Shown one piece after another: positions 16,996-26,168 of a stretch of 64,000 bases of DNA; within the stretch, counting starts at the first letter, position 1, and each line of letters opens with the position of its first letter. The stretch is from Desulfomonile tiedjei (lineage in GTDB: Bacteria > Desulfobacterota > Desulfomonilia > Desulfomonilales > Desulfomonilaceae), in assembly GCA_016218715.1 (NCBI GenBank), contig JACRDG010000112.1, positions 1 through 64,000 on the forward strand, given 5' to 3'. A program made the translations under genes and the position numbers. The notes beneath the pieces are model-generated. The model had not been told where the DNA came from. It worked only from the letters and a program-made list of their open reading frames with translations, and ran no database searches.

Positions 16996-17985
16996 ATGAT
17001 GAAAGGACGAGAAGAGAGCGGCTCTGACAACGTCCTGGCGCAAGGTGTCCCCGCGAGCAAGGATCTTATAGGCAGACTGAATGAACTCGTCTGCGTCCAC
17101 GGGAGGAAGTGGAGCGTTATCGCCAGGATCGCGGCCGAAGAAGGGTACCGGGACCAGGGGCGTCAACTCTCGGCCAACGCCCTGAGAAAGAGATTTGCCC
17201 GGTCGAACGAGAGGCCGCTGCCTCGCCGGATCGAGCGCACCCCCCCGGAAGCGGAACCGGCTGCGCGGCAAGAGCCGACCTACCGCGAACTGATGCGGAG
17301 AAACAGGGATCTTTCGCGCCAACTCAAAGAGGCCACCCGGGAAGCAGACCGACTGCGGGAACAGGCTGAGAATACCGCCCGTGAAACGACCTCACCCGCG
17401 GCCACTTGTAACGACCATCAACCTTTTACCGCCAACGACATGATCGACCTGTTTCGACGCATTGGTGAGGATTCCTCAACGGTCCCGGACGAGACCGGCA
17501 CGGTCGCCGATGAGTCGCACCGGCCCACCGCCGCGGAAATGCTCGTGCAAACAGTGCGGGAATCTCTGATCCAAAGGATCCAGGGGATTGTCGACCGACA
17601 GTTGACGGTAGCGTTGCATGAGTCCAGCGTGACGACGGCCGTCTCAAATCAGGGCGAGGGTGGTTTTCATACTCGCGCGGAACCGACGATCCCCCAGGAT
17701 CGCTTCGCGAGACGAGAGACGAGCGGCTTAGCGCCTGTTTTGCCTCAGATGAACGTTGGAGTCCACCTGGGTGTCCAGGAAGAGATCAAGAGCCTGCAGG
17801 AACTGTTTGTGACGCACTTCGCCCACACGGTGGAGCTTTCTTTGCGCATGATGAACCATACCTCGTGGCTGATGTGCGGGCTCATTTCGCTCAATACCAT
17901 GCTGACTACAGGACCGTTCTTTCTCAAGGCAGCTGAATCGTGCTGGCAGTTGAGCACACGGTATCCTGATTACCATAAGCGATAG
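16996..17985 (+). CDS. Uncharacterised coiled-coil protein with an HTH-like N-terminus
   Basis: This 329-residue protein is of unknown family. Residues about 25-75 read like a small helix-turn-helix (I-G-R-L-N-E-L-V, W-S-V-I-A-R-I-A-A-E-E-G-Y, L-S-A-N-A-L-R-K-R-F) of the Myb/SANT sort used by some phage and plasmid regulators. Residues about 95-130 form a charged coiled coil. The middle is low in structure, and the C-terminal 60 residues are helical with several Met and Trp. The ATG at 16996, or the ATG at 16999, follows AGGAG. It precedes the radical SAM gene on the same strand. The HTH guess suggests DNA binding. Confidence 0.55.
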   Translation: MMKGREESGSDNVLAQGVPASKDLIGRLNELVCVHGRKWSVIARIAAEEGYRDQGRQLSANALRKRFARSNERPLPRRIERTPPEAEPAARQEPTYRELMRRNRDLSRQLKEATREADRLREQAENTARETTSPAATCNDHQPFTANDMIDLFRRIGEDSSTVPDETGTVADESHRPTAAEMLVQTVRESLIQRIQGIVDRQLTVALHESSVTTAVSNQGEGGFHTRAEPTIPQDRFARRETSGLAPVLPQMNVGVHLGVQEEIKSLQELFVTHFAHTVELSLRMMNHTSWLMCGLISLNTMLTTGPFFLKAAESCWQLSTRYPDYHKR

Positions 17986-18067
17986 TGATACCGGCGGCGG
18001 GGTCTGAACCGCGAGACGCGCTCCGCCCGACCGAAACCGGCGGATGAAGGGGTTTCCGGCTTTGCCC

Positions 18068-18622
18068 ATGCTCAACCTCCATGCCGTGCAGTGGCATAGC
18101 CGTGCGAACGGCCCGGGAAATCGCGCAGTATTCTGGTTTCAGGGGTGTTCCTTCCGTTGCCCCGGCTGTTTCAATCCCGGGACCCATTCTCACGCTCCTC
18201 GCCTCCTGGTTCCGGTTTCGGACCTCTTGGACCGCATCGAGCAATCCCAGTCTACGCTCGAAGGCATAACCGTCAGCGGCGGCGAGCCTCTGGAACAGGC
18301 GGAAGGCCTCCTACACCTCGTCCGCGGTGTCAGAGAAATGCCCCTTCTTTCGCTCGTACTCTTTTCGGGTCTGACACGGGAACGGATTCAAGAGCTGCCG
18401 CTCGCGCAGGAAATACTGGCCTCCGTGGACGTTCTGATTGCAGGGCCGTTTGTCCGGGAACTCAGGACGGGGAAGAACCTCAGAGGATCGTCCAACCAGG
18501 AGGTCCATCTCCTGTCGAACAGATATGACGCGCTCCACATTGCCGGTACACCCGTCGGTGAGGTTCACATCGACGCCCGAGGGATGGTCTCGGTGACCGG
18601 CATCGATCCGCCGATCCTGTGA
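18068..18622 (+). CDS. NrdG-like radical SAM activating enzyme
   Basis: This 184-residue radical SAM protein is of the anaerobic ribonucleotide reductase activase (NrdG/4Fe-4S single-cluster family) type. The cluster cysteines are Cys27, Cys31 and Cys34 (CSFRCPGC), the GGE motif is T-V-S-G-G-E-P-L (about residues 66-73), and D-V-L-I-A-G-P-F lies later as in NrdG. NrdG installs a glycyl radical on NrdD, but there is no NrdD or other glycyl-radical enzyme in the window, so this copy probably serves another partner. It stands 109 bp before the AAA+ gene on the same strand. The family-like start is the ATG at 18068; 18044 is also open. Confidence 0.82.
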   Translation: MLNLHAVQWHSRANGPGNRAVFWFQGCSFRCPGCFNPGTHSHAPRLLVPVSDLLDRIEQSQSTLEGITVSGGEPLEQAEGLLHLVRGVREMPLLSLVLFSGLTRERIQELPLAQEILASVDVLIAGPFVRELRTGKNLRGSSNQEVHLLSNRYDALHIAGTPVGEVHIDARGMVSVTGIDPPIL

Positions 18623-18731
18623 GTGCGCAACGGCGTAATCTCGCGAGAACCTCTTGGAAAAAAGGTCTTTTTCCCTCATATTACCTTCCTGAACGCACGC
18701 CGGAATTTGTGTCACGAAACGGAGAGGCAGC

Positions 18732-20222
18732 ATGAACTTCCTTCAGGAGCTGGAAGTCTATCTTCGATCGCGTTTTACACTGATCTGCGTGGTATCGTTG
18801 GAGGAGGAGTGCGTCCTCGAACAGGTCAAACAACTGTGTGAAGAGACCAACCGAAGGCTCTACACGTGGGATCACGCGGATTATTTCGCGGTGATCTCTG
18901 GCGAAGGTGCTCCACCGACAGCCAAAGATCCCATAAGCGCGCTGATTCAGATCGAACACCTGGAGGACGATTCCGTCTTTGTCCTGCGTGACTTTCACCA
19001 GTGCTGGCACGGGCAGCCGAGGGTGATTCGGAAGCTCCGCACGCTCGCACAGGACTTCAAGTGCAACCGGAAGACGCTGATCGTCACCATGCCAGCGCCC
19101 AAGCTCCCCGACGAGCTGAAAGACGATGCTGTGGTCGTCGACTTTCCTCCACCCGGTTTTGACGAACTGAACGAAATCCTCTCAAGGCTTACTGCGACTC
19201 CGGGGGTGAGAGTCACTCTGACCCCTCAGGGACGTGAGAAACTAGTGCGCGCCGCGCTGGGCCTCTCGCACAATCAGGCCAGGAGGATCTTTTCCAAAGC
19301 CGTCGTCTCCAAAGGCTGCGTGGACGAACGCGACATAGATCTCGTCAACTCGGAGAAGAAGCAGGTGATCCGGGAATCGGGCGCTCTGGAGTTCTTCTCT
19401 CCTGCGGAAACAATCGGTGACGTCGGCGGTTTGGATGTGCTCAAGGAGTGGCTGCGCGTCCGGGAGACGGCATTCAGCCAGGAAGCCCGGGACTACGGCC
19501 TCCCTGCTCCCAAAGGGATCGCGCTCATCGGAATACCGGGCACGGGAAAATCGCTCACCGCAAAGATGGTGGCAGGGCTCTGGCACATGCCTCTGATCCG
19601 GCTGGACCTTGGTGCCCTCTTCGGCGGGCTGGTAGGTCAGTCCGAGGAGAACACGCGGCGGGCACTGTCCCTGGCCGAGACCATTGCACCGTGCCTACTC
19701 TGGATAGACGAGATCGAGAAGGGCCTCTCCGTGGGTGGCGGCGATGGCGGAACGTCCATGCGTGTCTTCGCCAGCCTCCTCTCGTGGATGCAGGAGAAGA
19801 CCCAACCGGTTTTTGTGGTGGCAACCGCAAACAACATCTCGCTGCTACCGCCGGAACTGCTCCGCAGGGGTCGCGTGGACGAGATTTTCTTCCTGGACCT
19901 GCCGACCGCGGAGGAGCGCCGAGAGATTTTCGAGGTTCATATCCGCAAGCGCAAGCGCCCCGTGCAGGGCTATGACCTGGCCCGGCTCGTGGACGCTTCT
20001 GCGGGGTACGTGGGCGCGGAGATCGAACAGGCCGTCATCGACGCCATGTACACCGCGTTCGGCGACCGCCGGACGCCGGGACGGGATTTCACCACGGAGG
20101 ACGTAATCGCGGCTCTGGCCAAGCAGGTGCCCATTAGCCATTCCCACCGCGAGACCATCGACGGGCTGCGGAAATGGCTGGCGGAAGGACGGGCCCAGTC
20201 CGCGTCATCCCCGATAGGGTGA
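18732..20222 (+). CDS. Ycf46-type AAA+ ATPase
   Basis: This 496-residue AAA+ protein has the architecture of cyanobacterial/plastid Ycf46: a poorly conserved N-terminal domain (about 1-220) and a single AAA domain with Walker A GIPGTGKS (267-274), Walker [11 protein letters not shown] (Asp326, Glu327), a sensor-1 Asn in V-A-T-A-N-N, and an arginine-finger-like R-R-G-R-V-D-E. The C-terminal lid ends with a short helix. The N-terminal half has its own D-x-F-H-Q-C-W strand as in family members. Function of Ycf46 is not established. The start has GGAGAGG ahead of it. It heads the AAA/HEAT-WD40/GrpE/Hsp70/DUF1257/DUF2997 run and would be its energy-coupling component. Confidence 0.86.
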   Translation: MNFLQELEVYLRSRFTLICVVSLEEECVLEQVKQLCEETNRRLYTWDHADYFAVISGEGAPPTAKDPISALIQIEHLEDDSVFVLRDFHQCWHGQPRVIRKLRTLAQDFKCNRKTLIVTMPAPKLPDELKDDAVVVDFPPPGFDELNEILSRLTATPGVRVTLTPQGREKLVRAALGLSHNQARRIFSKAVVSKGCVDERDIDLVNSEKKQVIRESGALEFFSPAETIGDVGGLDVLKEWLRVRETAFSQEARDYGLPAPKGIALIGIPGTGKSLTAKMVAGLWHMPLIRLDLGALFGGLVGQSEENTRRALSLAETIAPCLLWIDEIEKGLSVGGGDGGTSMRVFASLLSWMQEKTQPVFVVATANNISLLPPELLRRGRVDEIFFLDLPTAEERREIFEVHIRKRKRPVQGYDLARLVDASAGYVGAEIEQAVIDAMYTAFGDRRTPGRDFTTEDVIAALAKQVPISHSHRETIDGLRKWLAEGRAQSASSPIG

Positions 20223-20292
20223 TCCGATGGCGTTGTCAGACGAGGAATCCTGATGCCCATCCCAACTCGCTGCCAGAGAGAGCGGGAAATCA

Positions 20293-20356
20293 CCGGCAAG
20301 ATGCCGGCGCCACTGAGAGTCCCCTTCCCATGAGGAGCGGGACAGGGTGAGGGATG
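20293..20356 (+). repeat. Short palindromic repeats between the AAA+ and WD40 genes
   Basis: CCGGCAAGATGCCGG (20293-20307) is the same hairpin unit as in elements A and C. It is followed by a CCCTTCCC...GGGACAGGGTGAGGG block (20321-20354) related to the one at 45776-45867. No gene lies in 20223-20413. Confidence 0.6.
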
Positions 20357-20413
20357 CCTAAATTCACCGTCTGAGCCCGAAATCGTATCAGACGGCAAAC
20401 GAGCTACCGTCCG

Positions 20414-23011
20414 ATGGAAACCGACTGCTTGGAAGACTTCAGGAAACTCCTCCTCAGCGGTGACTCGATTCCCGACGCGGATCGAGTTCGCGCGGCGGTC
20501 GAGCACCTCGCGCGGGACGGTTCACCGGAAGCCATCGCGCTCCTCGCGGAGAATTTACGCTCACCCAACAAGAAGGAATTGCAGAACCTGGTGTTGGAAA
20601 CCGTGAGCCGGCTCGCGAACGAAGGGACGGCCGGGCCTGCTTACGAGCTGTGGCTTGCCGCTCGTCATCCGCGCTTGACAGCGAGCCTCACCGAGGAGGC
20701 GTGGCAGCCGGACTTCGGGTGGCATCTCAAGGTCTTCCACGCCCTGGAACAGGGCAGGCTCGATGAGATCGTCCGCGGCGGAGCGGAAGTGGTCGACCCG
20801 CTCGTCGCGGCTTTGCGGGACCCGTCCCGGGAAACGAGGGAACAGGCCCAGTGCTGCCTCGAACGTCTCAAGAACCCGGACGCGGTCGACGCGCTATGCT
20901 CGCGGTGGGCCACCGGCCGATCTGAACTATTGGAACGGGTGATTCGGCAGCAAGGGTACGTCGCGAGGAGACCGCCGACGGTGCGCGTGCTTAGTGCGCT
21001 TCTCTGCTTGCGTACCGACCTGATTTCCGGGGCGGGAGCCGATGCGGTCGAGCCGCTGGTCTCGGCCATCGCGGATCGGGCGGCTCCCCTCGCGAATCGT
21101 GCGCTCGCATGCCTGAGTCAGCTCGAGAACCAGGAAGCCATCGACGCCCTCGCGGACATGTGGGTCATCCGCCGAACACCCGAACTCGGCCGCGCCATCG
21201 AGCAAGCCGGTTACGTGGCGAGCCAACCGCCGTGGGTACGGGTCCTCTCTGCTTTGCAGAGCGGCCGGCTGGGCATTCTCCAAGACGACGGACTCGATCA
21301 GGCCTATTTCGTGGCCCTCGCGGCAGAGGATGCAGACCCGACAATAGCTGGCAGGGCACGGGATCTGCTCGACCGAATTCTTGACTCGGAACAGGCTCAA
21401 GATGGCCTGTGCCGTGCGGTCATCGAACTCGGCGCTCCGGTCGCTGAGCACTTGGCCAAGACGCGAGGGTTCAAGCCGCTCGACATCGGCCAGCGAGCGC
21501 TGTTCTATTTCCTCACCGAGCAGTGGGCCGACTATGAGGGCCTCGACTTCGACATGAGCCACTTGCGAGAGGCGTACGCGAGCGCGGGAAAGGACCTCCG
21601 GGGCCGCATTGGAAAACGGGCCCGCCAGGCCGGCCGACTGGAACTGGTGGAACTCGTCTCGGGGGTCCGGCACAAGCGCCAGATGGGGCAAATGACCGCG
21701 CGGGAATGGGGGGTCACACTGGGGATACTTGAGGACCGCCAGGACTGGGAAACCCTCTGGCGTCTCGCGCAGACTGCGCCTGCAGTCTGGAGCGTGCGCG
21801 CGTTGCGGAAGCTCGATGAGCAGGATTGGTCTCCTATCGAGGCGGACGCACGAACCGGCTTCCAGCAGCTCGTTCAGCTCGCGCTGAGGTGCGAATCCGA
21901 GGCCCCGATTCTCGGGATCGTAGATCGTCCCAGCGCGCGATTCCGTGCCCATGGCCGTCGTGTCACTTCCCTTTTGATTAGCTCGTTCTTCGAGAGCACG
22001 CTGGCCAGCTCGAGTTGGGACAGTACGATCCGCATCTGGAGGATGCCGGGCGGCGAGCCGCTCACCACCCTCGCCGGGCACACCCATCCAATAACCTGCC
22101 TGGCCGGAAACCCTGATGGCTCTCTGCTGGCCAGCGGATGCGGAGCGGAACGCGCGGTGGTTCTCTGGACCATGCCCAACGGCAAGCCGGACAAGCGGCT
22201 CGACGGCCACGTGCAGGGGGTCATGAGCCTGGCCGTCAGCGCGGACGGCCGACTTCTGGCTGCGGGGAGCAACGACGCAGCGTGCAGGCTGTGGCGCATA
22301 CGCGACGCAACCCTCCTGGCCACGCTCACGGGGCACACCCTGCCGATCCGCTGCATTGCGTTCAGCCCGGACGGCCGGCTGCTCGCGACAGCGGGCGAGG
22401 ACACCACGATTCGTCTCTGGAGCCTTCCCGAAGGAGAGCCGCTGGCCGTGCTGCACGGTCACAGCCGCACGGTCCGGTGCCTCGCGTTCACTCCCGATTC
22501 CACAATTCTCGCCAGCGGAGCCGCGGACGACGACGTGATCCTCTGGGCTCTGCCTCACGCCACCTTGATCAAGAGGTTGACAGGGCACAGAGACACGGTC
22601 TACGCGCTGGCGGTGAGCGGTGACGGCCGGGTGTTGGCCAGCGGGAGCTGGGACAAGACGGTGCGGCTCTGGATCATGCCGCAAGGAAAAGCATGGGGTA
22701 TGCTCCAAGAGGGCGCAGGGCCGATAACCTGTCTCGCTACCGACCCGGAGAGCCGCATGCTGGTGAGCGGGAGCCACGACAGCACGATCACGATGTGGAA
22801 TTTCCAGTCGGGAATCTTTCGGCGACCGACGACCCGGGAAGAGATGGACCGCGTCCAAGGGCTTTCCAGGAAGCCAGAAGACGCGAGCGAACGCACCTGG
22901 CTCGATTTCCTGCTTGCCCAGATGAGATGGCGCTGGCGCTTCGACATCGAGATCGATCGGACCCCGGCCCGGATTGAGGCCGGCCAATTTGACATCGAGA
23001 TTGACGGATAA
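20414..23011 (+). CDS. HEAT-repeat/WD40 beta-propeller protein
   Basis: This 865-residue soluble scaffold protein has two parts. Residues about 1-400 are alpha-helical with HEAT-like repeats (the pattern R-D-P-S-R-E-T-R-E-Q-A-Q-C-C-L-E-R-L and A-I-D-A-L-A-D-M-W recurs). Residues about 515-815 hold seven WD40 units (ending in forms such as D-S-T-I-R-I-W, D-T-T-I-R-L-W, D-K-T-V-R-L-W), enough for one closed seven-bladed propeller. No enzymatic domain is visible. The tail repeats F-D-I-E-I-D twice. It sits 191 bp after the AAA+ gene and likely serves as a substrate or partner platform for it and the downstream chaperones. Confidence 0.85.
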   Translation: METDCLEDFRKLLLSGDSIPDADRVRAAVEHLARDGSPEAIALLAENLRSPNKKELQNLVLETVSRLANEGTAGPAYELWLAARHPRLTASLTEEAWQPDFGWHLKVFHALEQGRLDEIVRGGAEVVDPLVAALRDPSRETREQAQCCLERLKNPDAVDALCSRWATGRSELLERVIRQQGYVARRPPTVRVLSALLCLRTDLISGAGADAVEPLVSAIADRAAPLANRALACLSQLENQEAIDALADMWVIRRTPELGRAIEQAGYVASQPPWVRVLSALQSGRLGILQDDGLDQAYFVALAAEDADPTIAGRARDLLDRILDSEQAQDGLCRAVIELGAPVAEHLAKTRGFKPLDIGQRALFYFLTEQWADYEGLDFDMSHLREAYASAGKDLRGRIGKRARQAGRLELVELVSGVRHKRQMGQMTAREWGVTLGILEDRQDWETLWRLAQTAPAVWSVRALRKLDEQDWSPIEADARTGFQQLVQLALRCESEAPILGIVDRPSARFRAHGRRVTSLLISSFFESTLASSSWDSTIRIWRMPGGEPLTTLAGHTHPITCLAGNPDGSLLASGCGAERAVVLWTMPNGKPDKRLDGHVQGVMSLAVSADGRLLAAGSNDAACRLWRIRDATLLATLTGHTLPIRCIAFSPDGRLLATAGEDTTIRLWSLPEGEPLAVLHGHSRTVRCLAFTPDSTILASGAADDDVILWALPHATLIKRLTGHRDTVYALAVSGDGRVLASGSWDKTVRLWIMPQGKAWGMLQEGAGPITCLATDPESRMLVSGSHDSTITMWNFQSGIFRRPTTREEMDRVQGLSRKPEDASERTWLDFLLAQMRWRWRFDIEIDRTPARIEAGQFDIEIDG

Positions 23012-23085
23012 TAGTATTTACAGGTTACCTCGAAGTAACCGTTGCGCTCTTGAAGCCAGCCACCTTGGCGGACGCCCCTACCGTT

Positions 23086-23105
23086 ATTCCGGCGGAGGCC
23101 GGAAT
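23086..23105. repeat. Short palindromic repeat (ATTCCGGC hairpin)
   Basis: ATTCCGGC and GCCGGAAT flank a 4-nt loop. It is followed by CCAGG, as in the dispersed sequences of this sort common in proteobacterial genomes. Confidence 0.6.
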
Positions 23106-23340
23106 CCAGGCTTTCTGAAATCCCGTAGAATCCGTTTTCGCCGCAGCAACGATGTGGCCTGAGCCGAAATGTTTGTTTTGTGCCAAGCCTTTGGTGTACG
23201 ATGGCGCAAATACGCGGACGCATTCGGGGACTCGGGCGTAGGTTGCGGTGACCAAAGTGAACCGCATGGTTCGAGGCTTTCTCTCGACAGATGCGGTTCA
23301 CTTCGCTCACCCCATCCTACGGGCCCTCATGGGCCAGCTC

Positions 23341-23420
23341 TTGGCTGTTCAGTGGGGCCGGCATCTTGCCGGTCCGTTAAGAAATGACAGGCAAGATGCC
23401 TGTCCCACCAAAACAGTCGG
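23341..23420 (-). repeat. Intergenic repeat element C (reverse of element A core)
   Basis: Holds CCGGCATCTTGCCGG (23358-23372) and GACAGGCAAGATGCCTGTC (23386-23404) in the same spacing but opposite orientation to copy A, with shared GGCTGTTCAGTGG and ACAGTC flanks. Confidence 0.65.
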
Positions 23421-23508
23421 TGAGGCCGCGATGACTGACGTGTCTCACAGGATTTCGCGACCGTAGTTGCGAAACGTAGTAGTTGATGCCAACAGAACCC
23501 TCGACAGG

Positions 23509-24051
23509 ATGTTTTCTTTTATGACCGTCTTTGACCGGTTCATCAACGCATGGCTGGTATTCACTGGCAAACCTTCGGCAGAAGCTCGCGCTGCAGCGGA
23601 TGAGCTGATTTCCCTCAAGAGCGAGCTTGCCCGCCTCAGGCTCGACTTGCGGGAGGCCAGACAAACCGTTAACGCACTGCGCGAAAGACTCCAGGAACTC
23701 GAATCCCACACCATTCAGCACTCGTCTGACGGTATGGACGGATTGTTCGGTACTATCGCAGCGCCGCTCTCTCAATTGAGGCTGCAGGATTCCCTGATGG
23801 AAGCGGGGAAAGAGATCTCAAGTACGAGCGTCATGACGCTCGCGAGGCACCTGATGAACGCGATCGAGACCGCGGGGCTCGAACCTATAGGTTCCTGCGG
23901 AGGAGAGATCCTTTTCGATCCCGAACAATGCGGGCCGCTCTCGACGGACTCCTCATTCTCTTCGGGTGAGCCGGTGGTGGTAAGGTTTGTCGGGTACCGG
24001 TACAACGGTCGCGTGATTCGGAAAGCCCTCGTGGAAGAGGCTCGGCGATAA
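23509..24051 (+). CDS. GrpE-like nucleotide-exchange factor homologue
   Basis: This ~180-residue protein has a coiled coil (about residues 25-75) and a C-terminal beta region resembling GrpE: G-L-E-P-I-G, then E-I-L-F-D-P-E-Q-C, and P-V-V-V-R-F-V-G-Y-R-Y-N-G-R-V-I-R-K-A, which follows the GrpE pattern of FDP and G-Y-x-x-x-x-R-V-x-R-P-A. It is divergent enough that a standard GrpE call would be unsafe. The stop (TAA, 24049-24051) overlaps the next ATG by one base, so it is translationally coupled to the Hsp70-like protein, its likely partner. The ATG at 23509 or 23521 may be the true start; a TTG at 23467 is also open. Confidence 0.65.
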   Translation: MFSFMTVFDRFINAWLVFTGKPSAEARAAADELISLKSELARLRLDLREARQTVNALRERLQELESHTIQHSSDGMDGLFGTIAAPLSQLRLQDSLMEAGKEISSTSVMTLARHLMNAIETAGLEPIGSCGGEILFDPEQCGPLSTDSSFSSGEPVVVRFVGYRYNGRVIRKALVEEARR

Positions 24052-25640
24052 TGGCAGGGCGTTTGGCAATCGATTTCGGTACGTCCAACACCCGTACCGC
24101 CGTGTGGGACGACGCGGTCGGTGAAGCCCGCTCCCTTCCCATCCCGGACGTATCGCTCAAGGCGAGACACGAGGATGCTGATCACCACGCGGTGGAAGTG
24201 CCGTACATCCCTTCCCTCATCAGCTATGCCGGAAAGCAGGTCTGGATCGGCAAGCAGGTGAAAGAAAAAGGGCTGGCTGATTCGCAATCCACGTTCCGGT
24301 GGATGAAGCGATATATCTCCAACAGACTGGAAATACCCCGGCGAATCGACGGCCGATCCGTCAAGGTATCCGAGGCAGGCGCGGATTTTCTCCTACGGGT
24401 ACTCGTGTACGCGGCTGAAGCCATTGACCTCGGTGATGAAGAGGTCGCATTCACAGTCCCGGTCGAGGCTTTCGAGCACTACCAGGACTGGCTTACCCGC
24501 GTCTGCGATCAGGCGGGCATCAAGCGGTACAGGCTTCTCGATGAGGCTTCCGCGGCGGCGCTCGGTTACGGGATACAGCTTCAGGCCGATTCGGTCTACA
24601 TGGTGTTCGATTTCGGGGGCGGCACCCTGGACGTCTCCATTGTTCGGATGGAGAAGGAGGCCCAGGGCGGAAAACGCTGCTCGGTCCTCGGCAAAGGCGG
24701 GGCCGAAGTCGGCGGAACCACCATCGATCAGTGGCTGTTCCGCGACCTGTGCGCCCGCACCGGCAGGAAACCGGATGATGTCCGGCATATCTCAGGATTG
24801 TTGCTGATGGAAGTCGAGCGCGCGAAAGAAGCCCTTACCACGGCCGACTCTGCCGAGATCACCGTCGTCGATCCCCAGAGCGGTGAGATCATGTCCGGCC
24901 GCTACAGCCGCTCGGAGTTCGAGGATCTCCTCGATGAAAACGGCCTGTTCGAAACACTCCAGGCCGCGGTGGGCCGAGCCTTGGCGAGCGCTCGGGAACG
25001 AGGCTACGAAGCAGAGCACATCGAGGCGGTGCTGCTGATCGGTGGATCGAGCCTGATCCCCAGCGTGCGGCGATCGGTCAGGCAGATGTTCGGCCGCAAG
25101 GTCAAGACTCATCGACCCCTGGACGCTGTCGTATTGGGAGCCGCGGCGTTTGTGGGCGGGGCAGCCTTCTACGACCATGTCCAGCATGAGTACGCTCTGC
25201 GGTACTACAGCCGGGAAAAAGGGGAGCACGAATATTTCACCATTGTGCAGCCTGGCACCCCTTATCCGACCGCAGGGTCGATTTGCCAGGTCACGGTCAG
25301 AGCGTCATACGACGACCAGGAATTCCTTGGACTCGAAATCTACGAGCTCGGCCGCAAGGAGTGCTTCTCCTGCGGCGACGGTCCCTTGCTGGATCTGGTG
25401 TTCGACCCGTCGGGCGCGGCACGGTTCCAGCAGCGCGAAGAACCGGAAATCATCAGCCGTTTCTGGGTGAACGAGAAATGCCCGACGTTCATCCACGCGC
25501 GGCCCAAGTCAAGGCGAGGTGAGAAACGATTCCCGGTCCAGTTCTCCGTCGACGGAAACAAGCGCCTGTGTGTAGCGGTGCGGGATCTGCTCACGGGGCA
25601 GGTGCTGATGAAGGATCATCCTTTGATCAAGCTCACGTGA
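24051..25640 (+). CDS. Hsp70/DnaK-like ATPase chaperone with a short substrate domain
   Basis: This 529-residue actin-fold ATPase carries phosphate-1 D-F-G-T-S-N-T-R (residues 8-15), phosphate-2 V-F-D-F-G-G-G-T-L-D-V-S (about 184-195) and the adenosine motif I-G-G-S-S-L-I-P (about 329-336). Residues beyond ~385 form a beta-rich substrate-binding-like domain, but there is no long helical lid, so the protein is shorter than DnaK (about 640). It lacks an EEVD-like tail. No DnaJ is present nearby. It starts inside the stop of the GrpE-like gene and is followed by the DUF1257 gene after 23 bp, so it should act on components of this cluster rather than as the general housekeeping DnaK. Confidence 0.84.
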   Translation: MAGRLAIDFGTSNTRTAVWDDAVGEARSLPIPDVSLKARHEDADHHAVEVPYIPSLISYAGKQVWIGKQVKEKGLADSQSTFRWMKRYISNRLEIPRRIDGRSVKVSEAGADFLLRVLVYAAEAIDLGDEEVAFTVPVEAFEHYQDWLTRVCDQAGIKRYRLLDEASAAALGYGIQLQADSVYMVFDFGGGTLDVSIVRMEKEAQGGKRCSVLGKGGAEVGGTTIDQWLFRDLCARTGRKPDDVRHISGLLLMEVERAKEALTTADSAEITVVDPQSGEIMSGRYSRSEFEDLLDENGLFETLQAAVGRALASARERGYEAEHIEAVLLIGGSSLIPSVRRSVRQMFGRKVKTHRPLDAVVLGAAAFVGGAAFYDHVQHEYALRYYSREKGEHEYFTIVQPGTPYPTAGSICQVTVRASYDDQEFLGLEIYELGRKECFSCGDGPLLDLVFDPSGAARFQQREEPEIISRFWVNEKCPTFIHARPKSRRGEKRFPVQFSVDGNKRLCVAVRDLLTGQVLMKDHPLIKLT

Positions 25641-25663
25641 CCTTATCGCTGAAGGGAATGGGT

Positions 25664-26047
25664 ATGTCTCACTTCACGACGCTCGCCACGCGAATCGTCT
25701 CGAAAGAGCACCTCAAGCAGGCTCTCGAAGACCTCCAGATAGCCTACGAGGAAGGCGATGTGGAGATACGCGGGTACGAAGGGATCCGCACTCCCGTTGA
25801 GTTACGGATCGCCACTTCCAACCCCGAGTACCAGATCGGGTTCCGGAAACAGGGGGAACGGTACGAGCTGGTGGCTGACTGGTACGGAATCAAGGACGTC
25901 GACCAAAGCCGGTTCCTCAACCGGATCGCCCAACGATATGCGTATCGCGTGGCTAAGGAGCAGTTGGAACAGCAAGACTTCACCGTGGTGGAAGAGGAAG
26001 TCCAGGCTGACGACACCATCCGCATCACGGTCAGGCGCATGGTGTAA
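25664..26047 (+). CDS. DUF1257 (Ycf35-like) protein
   Basis: This 127-residue protein opens M-S-H-F-T-T-L-A-T-R-I and contains G-F-R-K-Q-G-E-R-Y-E-L-V-A-D-W-Y-G and an A-Q-R-Y-A-Y stretch, which are the markers of DUF1257. Homologues are the plastid/cyanobacterial Ycf35 proteins of unknown function. I start at the ATG at 25664 with AAGGGA upstream rather than at the upstream frame, which reads into the Hsp70 gene. It lies between the Hsp70-like and DUF2997 genes in one transcription unit. Finding it with a Ycf46-type ATPase in one cluster suggests the two act together. Confidence 0.82.
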   Translation: MSHFTTLATRIVSKEHLKQALEDLQIAYEEGDVEIRGYEGIRTPVELRIATSNPEYQIGFRKQGERYELVADWYGIKDVDQSRFLNRIAQRYAYRVAKEQLEQQDFTVVEEEVQADDTIRITVRRMV

Positions 26048-26168
26048 TTCCGGACGAGCCTCTCTTCAAGATGGTCCGCCCCAGACTACTGATTTGAAAG
26101 CGAATCGGCTGCATGCCGATCTTGATGCGTGAACCCCGTAGAGGTGAACGCTCTTTTCGGAGGTGAGA

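Larger units (their letters stand above)
23012..23508. other. Repeat-rich intergenic region without a gene
   Basis: The gap between the WD40 and GrpE-like genes holds the ATTCCGGC hairpin (23086-23105) and element C (23341-23420). I see no believable coding frame: the frames present are short and out of style with their neighbours. No good promoter was found for the GrpE-like gene, so read-through or an unrecognised promoter here must supply it. Confidence 0.6.

Noticed and set aside
20927-22987. 686-codon minus-strand frame across the WD40 gene
   Set aside because: The plus strand encodes seven clean WD40 repeats; the minus frame shows no domain and is a shadow of the repeat codons.
16862-23404. 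Possible CRISPR or tandem repeat array
   Set aside because: The palindromic units at 16862, 20293 and 23358 are kilobases apart, in both orientations, and have no regular spacers; they are dispersed intergenic repeats.
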